From assembly GCA_038323655.1 (NCBI GenBank), contig JBBQHE010000013.1, positions 1 to 33,530 on the forward strand: a stretch of DNA of 33,530 nt, in the 5' to 3' direction. The DNA comes from Humitalea sp038323655. GTDB taxonomy: Bacteria; Pseudomonadota; Alphaproteobacteria; Acetobacterales; Acetobacteraceae. This document shows, in pieces, positions 5,728-12,939 of this stretch. The notes under the pieces are model-generated. The model saw only the letters and a list, made by a program, of their open reading frames with translations, was not told the origin of the DNA and did not search any database. Both the position numbers and the translations under genes were made by a program. Position 1 is the first letter of the stretch. Each line of letters starts with the position of its first letter.

Positions 5728-7983
5728 ATGCGTTTCACACTTGGCCTGCGCCAGCAGGTCGCTCTTCTCGCCGGCATCGGCCTCGTCGGCCTTGTCCTGG
5801 TCGGTGGCATCGCGCTGGTCGGCCAGCACCACCAGGGCCGGGCGACCGCGGCGGCGGGTCGCGCCGCTGACATGGCGGCGCGGTTGGGCAGCCTGCAGAC
5901 CGACCTGCGCGAACTGGCACGGATCGAAAGCGGCTTCCTGCGCCAGCCGAGCGAGGCCCTGGCCACGCGCCAGCGCGAAACCACCACGTCGCTGCGCGGG
6001 CAACTGGAAGCCTTCCGGCCGCTGCTTGCCGCGGCCGGCCTGGACACGGAAGCAACGGACCTGGCACAGGCGCTCGGGTTGCAGGAGGAGACATTCTCGG
6101 CCGCCGCCGCCCTGCGGCGCGAGGCTGGTTTCGACGAAACGACCGGGCTGCAGGGCGCCCTGCGCAACAGCGTGCGGGATGTGGAGCGCCGGCTGAACGG
6201 GGTGGCGGACCTGCGCCTGACGGTGCTGATGCTGATGATGCGCCGTCATGAGAAGGATTTCATCGCCCGGGGCGAGGCGCGCTACATCGCCGAACTGCGC
6301 CGGCGCGTGCGCGAATTTGGCGCAGCCCTGCCCCTGGCGGGCCTGGAGCCGGAGGCACAGACCGCCATCGCCGGGCTGATGGCTGGCTACGAGCGGGACT
6401 TTCTGGCCTTTGCCGAGGTCGAGACGCAGCGTGCCGAGGCGTTGGTGGCGCTGGACGGCGCAACCGCCTGGCTCACCGGTCCGATCGATGCGCTGATCGA
6501 CGGCGCCGCGCGCGCCGCCGACGCCGCCCACGCCGAGGGCAATGCGATCCTTGCCGCCATCAGGACCTGGCTGTCCTGGGGCATTGGCCTGGTCGGGCTG
6601 AGTGTCGGGCTGATCGGCTGGGCCGTCGCACGCAGCATCGGGCGGCACCTGGGTGCGGTAACCGGCGCCATGACGGCGCTGGCCGCCGGCGACCTAGACC
6701 GGACCATTCCGGGCGCTGGCCGGCGCGATGAAACCGGCGCGCTGGCCGCCGCCATGACGGTGTTTCAGGAAAATGGGCGCCTGGCCAAGCGGCTGGCGGA
6801 AGAGGTCGCAGCCGAACGCCGCACGGCCGAAGCGACGCGGACAGCATCGCTGCGGGCCATGGCTGACCGGGTCGAGAGCGAGGCCGGTGGCGCCGTGCAG
6901 CGGGTGGACGTCATCATGGGTCGTATGGCGGGGGCGGCGGAGGTGATGGCGACATCGGCCGAATCCGTCGCGCGCGAAAGCGGGTCGGTCGCCAGCGCAT
7001 CGACCGAGGCGCTGCAGGATGCGCAGGCGGTTGCTTCGGCGGCAGAGCAACTCTCCGCATCGGTCCGCGAAATCGCGGGCCAGGTCGCCAATGCGGCGGC
7101 GGTGACGCAGCGCGCCGTCGGCCTCGGCCACGATGGCCGCAGCCGGATCGACGCCCTGCAGATCGCGGTCGGCAAGATCGGTGATGTGTCGCGGCTGATC
7201 GCCGGCATCGCCGGGCAGACCAACCTGCTGGCGCTGAACGCCACGATCGAGGCCGCGCGCGCCGGCGAAGCAGGCAAGGGCTTCGCGGTGGTCGCGAGCG
7301 AGGTCAAGACCCTGGCCGCCCAGACCGCGCGCGCAACCGAGGACATCACCGCCCAGATCGCCGCGGTCGATGGTGCGACGCAGGCGGCGGTGGCGGCGGT
7401 GGCCGGCATCGCGGCCTCGGTCGCCGAGATCGACCAGGTGGCCAGCGCCATCGCCGCAGCGGTGGAACAGCAATCGGCAGCGACCCGGGAGATCGCCCGA
7501 ACCGTCGCGCAATCGGCCGACCGGGCGCGCGAAGTCACCGACCGCATTGCCAAGGTCTCTGGCGAAACAGGGCTTACGGGGGAGCGGGCTGCCGAAATGC
7601 GGGAGGGTGCTGTGGAAGCGCGGGCCGCCGTGGCGGCCCTGCGCGCGGCCATCGTGCGCACCGTGCGCGGCGCGGCCCCGGAAGTCGACCGGCGCGAGGA
7701 GACCCGACACGCGCTGCGCCTGCCCGCGCGCCTGGCGGTTGCCGGCCAGGCGGAGGCAGAGGCGATGCTGCACGACATCAGTATGACAGGGGCTGCGCTG
7801 CGTGGCGCTTCGGCGCCACGGGGCGCGCGCGTGACATTGCGCGTCCCTGGCCTGCTCGGCGGCGGCCTGCCATCTGAGGTACTGGCCGAGGACGCCGGGC
7901 TGCTGCGGCTGCGCTTCGACCTGGACGCGGGGCTGCGCGCGTCGCTGCGGGCCGCGCTGGACCAGCAGGCCGTCGCCGCCTGA
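5728..7983 (+). CDS. methyl-accepting chemotaxis receptor with HBM-like sensor and C-terminal PilZ domain
   Basis: A 751-aa inner-membrane chemoreceptor. TM1 is at about 9-32 and TM2 at about 283-303. The long periplasmic helical region between them carries MRRHEKDFIARGEARYI (about 171-187), a pattern typical of the helical bimodular (HBM) sensor. HAMP follows at about 301-355, then the signalling coiled coil with its conserved hairpin tip (IAGIAGQTNLLALNATIEAA, 491-510, and EAGKGFAVVA). After residue 652 comes a PilZ domain: RREETR (655-660) gives the RxxxR-type motif, and DISMTG (683-688) the D/NxSxxG motif, both of which bind c-di-GMP. It should relay ligand and c-di-GMP information to a CheW/CheA complex. 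The ATG at 5728 was chosen over a TTG at 5713. No CheR-tethering pentapeptide is visible at the C-terminus. It stands alone, about 5 kb from the chemosensory operon. Confidence 0.92.
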   Translation: MRFTLGLRQQVALLAGIGLVGLVLVGGIALVGQHHQGRATAAAGRAADMAARLGSLQTDLRELARIESGFLRQPSEALATRQRETTTSLRGQLEAFRPLLAAAGLDTEATDLAQALGLQEETFSAAAALRREAGFDETTGLQGALRNSVRDVERRLNGVADLRLTVLMLMMRRHEKDFIARGEARYIAELRRRVREFGAALPLAGLEPEAQTAIAGLMAGYERDFLAFAEVETQRAEALVALDGATAWLTGPIDALIDGAARAADAAHAEGNAILAAIRTWLSWGIGLVGLSVGLIGWAVARSIGRHLGAVTGAMTALAAGDLDRTIPGAGRRDETGALAAAMTVFQENGRLAKRLAEEVAAERRTAEATRTASLRAMADRVESEAGGAVQRVDVIMGRMAGAAEVMATSAESVARESGSVASASTEALQDAQAVASAAEQLSASVREIAGQVANAAAVTQRAVGLGHDGRSRIDALQIAVGKIGDVSRLIAGIAGQTNLLALNATIEAARAGEAGKGFAVVASEVKTLAAQTARATEDITAQIAAVDGATQAAVAAVAGIAASVAEIDQVASAIAAAVEQQSAATREIARTVAQSADRAREVTDRIAKVSGETGLTGERAAEMREGAVEARAAVAALRAAIVRTVRGAAPEVDRREETRHALRLPARLAVAGQAEAEAMLHDISMTGAALRGASAPRGARVTLRVPGLLGGGLPSEVLAEDAGLLRLRFDLDAGLRASLRAALDQQAVAA

Positions 7984-7990
7984 CCGGCGG

Positions 7991-8326
7991 CTACCTGCCC
8001 TGCATGGCCCGCAGCGCGGCATCGCGCGTGGCGGTCAGTGCGGCCAGGGTCAACCCGGCCTGCTTCACCGCCGCGGCTTCGCTGGTATCGACATCCGCCA
8101 GCTGTTCCTCGGCATCCGCGACACCGGCGGTGACCTGTTCGAGCAACTCGCCCAGGCGTTCGCTGATCTCGGCAGCATCGGCATCGGGTGCCGCGCGCCA
8201 TTCGGCGACGATGGCCTCGACCTCGCGCGCCATCCGCGCCGGTTGCACGGCGCGCGCCGCCATGGCGAGCAACCGGTGCAGCGCCGCATCCACGGGGCGG
8301 AGGCGGATTTGTCCACGCGCGGCCAT
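7991..8326 (-). CDS. small helical protein of unknown function
   Basis: A 111-aa, Ala/Glu-rich, probably all-helical protein without a signal peptide or membrane segment. A coiled-coil-like stretch runs through about residues 35-85 (EVEAIVAEWRAAPDADAA onward). It has a good ribosome binding site (AGGAGG, eight bases before the ATG at 8326), so it is likely a real gene. Its stop is only seven bases from the stop of the convergent chemoreceptor. Function unknown; no family recognised. Confidence 0.6.
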   Translation of the reverse strand: MAARGQIRLRPVDAALHRLLAMAARAVQPARMAREVEAIVAEWRAAPDADAAEISERLGELLEQVTAGVADAEEQLADVDTSEAAAVKQAGLTLAALTATRDAALRAMQGR

Positions 8327-8391
8327 GGGGCGGCCCTCCTGAGATCAGCCGCCTGTCTACGCCTTTCGCGTTTTGTTCTCAAGCGCCACGG

Positions 8392-8838
8392 TCAGTAGCG
8401 CTTATAGGACAGGAACTTGCCGGTCATGATGATCTTCACCCGGTCGCCCTTCTGGTCCGGCTGGCGTTCCAGGGTCATGTCGTAGTCGATGGCGGACATG
8501 ATGCCATCGCCAAACTCCTCATGGATCATCTCCTTCCACGAGGTGCCATAGACCAGCACCAGTTCGTAGAAGCGATAGATCAACGGATCGGTCGGCGGCA
8601 TGGGCTGCGCGCCGCGATAGGGAATTTCACAGAGGGTGGCCGCCTCCTCCTCATCCAGCCCCAGCATATCGGCGATGCCGGCGGCGTGGTGCGGTTCGGC
8701 GCTCATCTGGCCCATGCAGAGCGCGCAGGTCCAGACCGGCGACATGCCGATCCGGGCAGCGATCTCGGTCCACTTCAGCCCCTCCGCCTTCTTGATCTTC
8801 AGGATTTTTTGGCCGAGGGCGGTCTTGGCGTCGTTCAT
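8392..8838 (-). CDS. cynS: cyanate hydratase (cyanase)
   Basis: A 148-aa cyanase that converts cyanate and bicarbonate to ammonia and CO2 in the cytoplasm, detoxifying cyanate and supplying nitrogen. The N-terminal helical, DNA-binding-like fold (LKWTEIAARIGMSPVWTCAL) is followed by the catalytic C-terminal domain, with R89 and E92 in LIYRFYELV and S115 in FGDGIMSAI. These match the Arg-Glu-Ser catalytic set of the E. coli enzyme. Length is normal for the family. It is the last gene of the transporter operon, 11 bases after the ATPase stop, and its ribosome binding site (AGGAAA) overlaps that stop codon. This context points to cyanate as a transported substrate. Confidence 0.97.
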   Translation of the reverse strand: MNDAKTALGQKILKIKKAEGLKWTEIAARIGMSPVWTCALCMGQMSAEPHHAAGIADMLGLDEEEAATLCEIPYRGAQPMPPTDPLIYRFYELVLVYGTSWKEMIHEEFGDGIMSAIDYDMTLERQPDQKGDRVKIIMTGKFLSYKRY

Positions 8839-8849
8839 CTTCGTTTCCT

Positions 8850-9707
8850 CTACAGCCGCAGTTCGGGCACCGCGCGCGGCGACCAGTTGGCGGGGGGTTG
8901 GTCGGCCCGGAAGGCCTTGGACCGGGTGATCAGGAAATCCAGCACATGTTCGCGCAAAGGGTGGTAGCCCGGCATGTGATGCAGGTTCGCCCGCGTGCGC
9001 GGCTTGGGTAGGGTGTTCACCACAACCTCGGCGATGCGGGCGCCAGGCCCGTTGCTCATCAGCAGGATGCGGTCGGCGAGCAGGATCGCCTCATCCACGT
9101 CATGGGTGATCATGAAGGCGGTCTGGTCGGTTTCGGTAACCAGGCGCGCCACCTCCTCCTGCAAGGCGCCGCGGGTCAGCGCATCCAGCGCCGAAAACGG
9201 CTCGTCCATCAGCAGCATCTTTGGCGCCAGCGACAGGGCGCGGGCGATGCCGACGCGCTGCTTCATGCCGCCCGAGAGTTCGGAGGGTTTTTTATCCGCC
9301 GCATGGGCGAGGCCAACTTTCGTCAGGGCGGCGCGCGCGGCCTCCAGGCATTGCGCCTTCGACCATCCGGGATGCCGGCAGGATTGCGCGAAGGCGACGT
9401 TTTGCGCCGCGGTCAGCCATGGCAGCAAGGCGTGGGACTGGAAGATGACGGCGCGATCCAGCGACGGCCCGGCCAACTCCTTCCCGTCCATGATGCAGAC
9501 GCCGGAATCCGGCGGCTCCAACCCCGCCAGGATGTTCAGGATGGTGGTCTTGCCGCAACCGGAATGCCCGACCAGGCAAACGAATTCGCCGCGGTCGATG
9601 CCGAACCAGGCGTCTTCGAAGATGGTGGTCGCGCCATAACGCCGGGCGATGCCCTCGACCGTGACGAAAGGCTTTTCGACAGATCTTGCCGGCAGGGGGG
9701 GCGTCAT
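8850..9707 (-). CDS. cyanate/nitrate-type ABC transporter ATP-binding protein
   Basis: A 285-aa ABC ATPase of the NrtD/CynD/SsuB type. Walker A is GHSGCGKT (47-54), Q90 lies in the Q-loop (VIFQSH), the signature is LSGGMKQ (144-150), Walker B MLLMDEP (164-170) and the switch histidine H202. The C-terminal part (GARIAEVVVNTLPKPRTR) resembles the nitrate transporter branch. It powers import through the permease encoded just upstream. The ATG at 9707 overlaps the permease stop (ATGA, 9704-9707). An upstream extension of the open frame reads through the permease gene in another frame and is not coding. Confidence 0.94.
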   Translation of the reverse strand: MTPPLPARSVEKPFVTVEGIARRYGATTIFEDAWFGIDRGEFVCLVGHSGCGKTTILNILAGLEPPDSGVCIMDGKELAGPSLDRAVIFQSHALLPWLTAAQNVAFAQSCRHPGWSKAQCLEAARAALTKVGLAHAADKKPSELSGGMKQRVGIARALSLAPKMLLMDEPFSALDALTRGALQEEVARLVTETDQTAFMITHDVDEAILLADRILLMSNGPGARIAEVVVNTLPKPRTRANLHHMPGYHPLREHVLDFLITRSKAFRADQPPANWSPRAVPELRL

Positions 9708-10543
9708 TCCCGCCACCCCACCCGCGCCTGCACCCAGCCCAAGCCCCGGTCCAGCAGCAGCCCGACGATGCCGATCAGCAGGATGGCGATGATGATGTCG
9801 GCAATGGAAAGATTGTTCCACTGGTTCCAGACCCAATAGCCAATGCCGGTGCCACCCACGAGCATTTCGGCCGCCACGATCACCAGCCAGGCGATGCCGA
9901 TGGAAATGCGCATCCCCGTCACGATGGTCGGCGCCGCGGCCGGCAGGATCACGCGGATCGCGGTGCGCCAGGTGCCGGCTTCCAGCGTGCGGGCCACGTT
10001 CAGCCATTCGCGGCGGACGCTCATCACACCAAAGGCCGTGTTCAGCAGCATGGGCCAGAGCGCGCAGATGAAGATCACGAAGATCGAGGAAATCGCGCTG
10101 TCCTTGATCGAATACAAAGCCAGCGGCATCCAGGCCAGCGGCGAGACCGGCCGCAGCACCTGGATATAGGGGTTCAGCGCCGCGTTCAGCAGCGGCGACA
10201 TGCCGATCAGGAACCCAAGCGGCACCGCCACCAGCATCGCCAGGCCGAAGCCGATCGCCACGCGGAACAGCGAATAGCCGATCTGAATGCCGATCCCGCG
10301 GTCGTTGGACCCACGGACGTAGAAGGGGTCCGACAGCAGTTCCACCAACCGCCGCCCGACCGCCACCGGCCCCGGCATCGGCGTGGTCCCGCCCTGTGCC
10401 GCCGCCTGGCCGAGCAGCGCCGCATATTCCGGGTCGAGCGCAGGGCCGGTCGCCGGCGGCGGCAGCACGGCGATGTGCCACGCCAGCAGGAAGGCCACGA
10501 ACAGTGCGACGGACAAGGCCGTCGCACGCAGCGAAAGGCTCAT
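9704..10543 (-). CDS. cyanate/nitrate-type ABC transporter permease
   Basis: A 279-aa inner-membrane permease of the NrtB/CynB/SsuC type. There is an N-terminal hydrophobic segment (about 9-27), a hydrophilic loop, then a core of five or six segments from about residue 86 on. The EAA-like coupling loop (RTLEAGTWRTAIRVILP, about 185-201) contacts the ATPase. The final segment is IADIIIAILLIGIVGLLLD (248-266). It overlaps the binding-protein gene upstream (ATGA, 10540-10543) and the ATPase gene downstream, so the three subunits are coupled. Confidence 0.93.
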   Translation of the reverse strand: MSLSLRATALSVALFVAFLLAWHIAVLPPPATGPALDPEYAALLGQAAAQGGTTPMPGPVAVGRRLVELLSDPFYVRGSNDRGIGIQIGYSLFRVAIGFGLAMLVAVPLGFLIGMSPLLNAALNPYIQVLRPVSPLAWMPLALYSIKDSAISSIFVIFICALWPMLLNTAFGVMSVRREWLNVARTLEAGTWRTAIRVILPAAAPTIVTGMRISIGIAWLVIVAAEMLVGGTGIGYWVWNQWNNLSIADIIIAILLIGIVGLLLDRGLGWVQARVGWRE

Positions 10544-11862
10544 CGCTTGATGGCGAAACTGTTCAGGTAGGCCTCGGGTTCGGCGGGGTCGAAACGCTTG
10601 CCAAGAATCATCGCGGGGCGCGAGGTTTCGGTCGGCACCGGCAGGCCGAGGTCACGCATCGCACGTCCCGCTTCCATGGTCAGGAAGACCTGGCGGGAGA
10701 TGCCGGCGTAATCCACGTCGCCGCGGATCTGCCCCCAGCGCTTCATCTGCGTCAGCATCCAGATCGCCATGGACTGCCAGGGGAAGGGATCGAAGTTGAT
10801 GCGGTCGGGCACGCGCCGCACCTGGCCAAGGCCATCGGCGAAGGTACCGGTCAGCACCTGTTCCACCACGGTCGCCGGCTGGTTCAGGTAGTTCTGCGCG
10901 CTGATCGCCTGGGCGACCTCGCGCCGGTTCTCGGCCTTTGCCGCGTAGGCGGTGGCCTCCACGATCGACCGCATCAGCGCGGCAAAGGTGTTCGGCTGGG
11001 TGTCGATCATCGCCCGCGGCACGGCGAAGGCGCAGCAGGGATGACCGTCCCACATGTCCTTGGTCAGGATATGGATGAAGCCGACGCCATCGAACACCGC
11101 GCGCTGGTTGAAGGGGTCCGGCCCCAGGAAGCCGTCGATATTGTCCGCCCGCAGATTGGCGACCATTTCCGGCGGCGGCACCGATCGGATCGAGATGTCG
11201 CGATCCGGGTCCAGCCCCGCCTCCGCGACATAAGCGCGCAGCAGGTAATTGTGCATGGAATAGTCGAAAGGCACGGCGAACCGAAAGCCACGCCAGTCCT
11301 TCGGGTCGCGCTTTTCGCGGTGCTTGTTGGCGAGCGTGATTGCCTGGCCGTTCGTGTTCTCGATTGCCGCGACCGCGAAAGGCTGCGGGGCCGGAATGCC
11401 GACGCCCATGCTCATCGCCAGCGGCATCGGCGACAGCATGTGCGCCGCATCGAACTCCCCGGCGATGGCGCGGTCGCGGATCACCGCCCAACCCGCGGTG
11501 CGGATGACCTCCACGTTCAGGCCGTGGCGCTGATAGAAGCCCATGGGATGCGCCATGATGATCGGTGTGGCGCAGGTGATGGCGATGAAGCCGATCTTCA
11601 GGTCGCGCTTTTCCGGCGTGCCGGGGCTCTGCGCAAAGGCCTCGCGCGCATGGTCCAGCGGGAAGATGGAGGCGACGGCCCCCAGGACCGCGGCTGCCCC
11701 ATAACGCGCCAGCATGGCCCGACGGGTTGCCGCATGCGGCAGCACGGCGCGCAGCAGCGTGGCGTCGGCGGCCTCGGTGAGGGCGGCTTCCGTGGACACG
11801 GGCGCTTCGCAGGCAAAGCCGCCATGCGTGCGCCCGCAAGGGCACAGGTCAGAACGAAGCAT
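10540..11862 (-). CDS. CmpA/NrtA-family substrate-binding protein (cyanate/nitrate-type)
   Basis: A 440-aa binding protein of the CmpA/NrtA family; the core from DLKIGFIAITCATPIIMAHP (88-107) onward is typical. The N-terminus is unusual for an exported protein. Before the signal-like segment (ATRRAMLARYGAAAVLGAVA, 45-64, possibly Tat-dependent with an RR pair) is a head of about 40 residues with C7, C9, H13 and C18 in the pattern CPCGRTHGGFAC. From memory, such heads occur in some alphaproteobacterial members; I cannot check this here. Mature protein would begin near AFAQSPGTPEKRD. The ATG at 11862 is preferred over a TTG at 11877 because a GGGGGA site precedes it. Substrate is cyanate, nitrate, nitrite or a similar anion; the cynS gene at the operon end favours cyanate. 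Confidence 0.9.
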   Translation of the reverse strand: MLRSDLCPCGRTHGGFACEAPVSTEAALTEAADATLLRAVLPHAATRRAMLARYGAAAVLGAVASIFPLDHAREAFAQSPGTPEKRDLKIGFIAITCATPIIMAHPMGFYQRHGLNVEVIRTAGWAVIRDRAIAGEFDAAHMLSPMPLAMSMGVGIPAPQPFAVAAIENTNGQAITLANKHREKRDPKDWRGFRFAVPFDYSMHNYLLRAYVAEAGLDPDRDISIRSVPPPEMVANLRADNIDGFLGPDPFNQRAVFDGVGFIHILTKDMWDGHPCCAFAVPRAMIDTQPNTFAALMRSIVEATAYAAKAENRREVAQAISAQNYLNQPATVVEQVLTGTFADGLGQVRRVPDRINFDPFPWQSMAIWMLTQMKRWGQIRGDVDYAGISRQVFLTMEAGRAMRDLGLPVPTETSRPAMILGKRFDPAEPEAYLNSFAIKR

Positions 11863-11919
11863 CGGTGGATCCCCCAAAGGCAGACAGAACTGCCCGCGGG
11901 GTCAGCAAACAGCGTGCCG

Positions 11920-12705
11920 TCAAACGACCGGGGTGCGCCCGCCATCCAGGTTGATCGCCGTGCCGGTGGTATAGGCCGAGGCATCGGAGGCCAGGAAAGT
12001 CGCGAGATTGCCGAATTCCTCGGCCTTGCCCAGCCGGCCGAGGGGCACCGCGCGCCCGGCCTCGGCCAGCCAGTCCTCCCAGCTCTGGTTGCTGCCGGCG
12101 GCCACGGCCGCGGCATGGCGGCGGCGCCACTGGTCGCTTTCGATGATGCCGATCAGGATCGCATTGACCAGGATCCCGACCGGCGCACCTTCATTGGCCA
12201 GGATCTTGGTCAGCGACAGGCCGGCGGCGCGGGAAACGGCGGTCGGCGCGCCACCGCCCAGCGGCACCTTGGCCCCGGTGTTCAGCGTGTTGATCACCCG
12301 CCCCCAGCGCCGTTCGGCCATGCCGGGCCAGGCCAGGCGGGTCAGGCGGATCGCACCGAACAGCTTGAGGTCGAGGTCCGCCTGCCACATCTCATCGGTC
12401 ACGCTGGTGAAGGCGCCGCGGGTGCTGGTCCCGGCGTTGTTCAGCAGGATATCGACGCCGCCAAAGGCCGCCTGCACCGCCGCAAATGCCGCCGTGCAGC
12501 CTTCCGCCGTCGCGACATCGGCCGGCACCGCGATCACCTCACCCAAGGGCGCCAGGGCGTCACGCGCCGCGGCCAGCGCCTCGGCCCCGCGTGCGACCAG
12601 TGCAACCCTGGCGCCGGCGCGCAAAAAACCCTCCGCCGCGGCAAAGCCCAGGCCCTTGCTGCCCCCCGTCACCAGGGCGCGCCGACCGGAGAGGCTGATC
12701 AGCAT
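11920..12705 (-). CDS. atypical short-chain dehydrogenase/reductase-like protein
   Basis: A 261-aa protein of SDR length and fold. The Rossmann glycine motif is TGGSKGLG (13-20) and NNAG is at 89-92, with the terminal TGTAINLDGGR block. The catalytic residues are not standard: where YxxxK should be the protein has T155-AVS-R159 (in APTAVSRAAGL), and the catalytic Ser position holds Asn or Thr (INTLNTGA). It may bind NAD(P)H without classical dehydrogenase chemistry, or use other residues. The ATG at 12705 has a GGAG site seven bases upstream. It lies 57 bases upstream of the cyanate-type operon in the same direction and may be co-transcribed. Confidence 0.88.
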   Translation of the reverse strand: MLISLSGRRALVTGGSKGLGFAAAEGFLRAGARVALVARGAEALAAARDALAPLGEVIAVPADVATAEGCTAAFAAVQAAFGGVDILLNNAGTSTRGAFTSVTDEMWQADLDLKLFGAIRLTRLAWPGMAERRWGRVINTLNTGAKVPLGGGAPTAVSRAAGLSLTKILANEGAPVGILVNAILIGIIESDQWRRRHAAAVAAGSNQSWEDWLAEAGRAVPLGRLGKAEEFGNLATFLASDASAYTTGTAINLDGGRTPVV

Positions 12706-12726
12706 GGGAGAACTCCGAGGCGATGA

Positions 12727-12803
12727 TGGGGCGACCAACGGGGCTCGAACCCGTGACATTCGGCACCACAAGCCGACGCTCTGCCAGCTGAGCTATGGCC
12801 GCC
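12727..12803 (-). tRNA. tRNA-His (anticodon GUG)
   Basis: Read on the minus strand, the sequence folds as a complete cloverleaf: acceptor GCGGCCA with TGGTCGC (one G-U), D stem GCTC/GAGC, anticodon stem TCGGC/GCCGA with loop TTGTGGT (anticodon GTG), and T arm ACGGG-TTCGAGC-CCCGT. A G at position -1 (12803) faces C73 (12730), the hallmark of tRNA-His. The 3' CCA is encoded (12727-12729). Confidence 0.97.
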
Positions 12804-12939
12804 ACATGTGCTGGGCAATAGGGCGCGAGAGGGGGCGCCGTCAACCGGATGGCGCGGGATCGGCCGAGGCTGCGGCGACGCCGGCAGCGGCGCGGGGTCT
12901 GGCCCGCGGCGGGGCTTCCGGCAGGCGGCCGCATTCGCG

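Noticed and set aside
4738..6167. Minus-strand frames opposite the dioxygenase remnant, paralogue B and the chemoreceptor start
   Set aside because: They are antisense to recognised plus-strand genes and resemble other antisense frames opposite the first copy, as expected from the duplication.
10396..12726. Plus-strand frame of 776 codons opposite the binding-protein and SDR genes
   Set aside because: The minus-strand products here are clear family members; the plus-strand translation is low-complexity His/Arg/Gly-rich.
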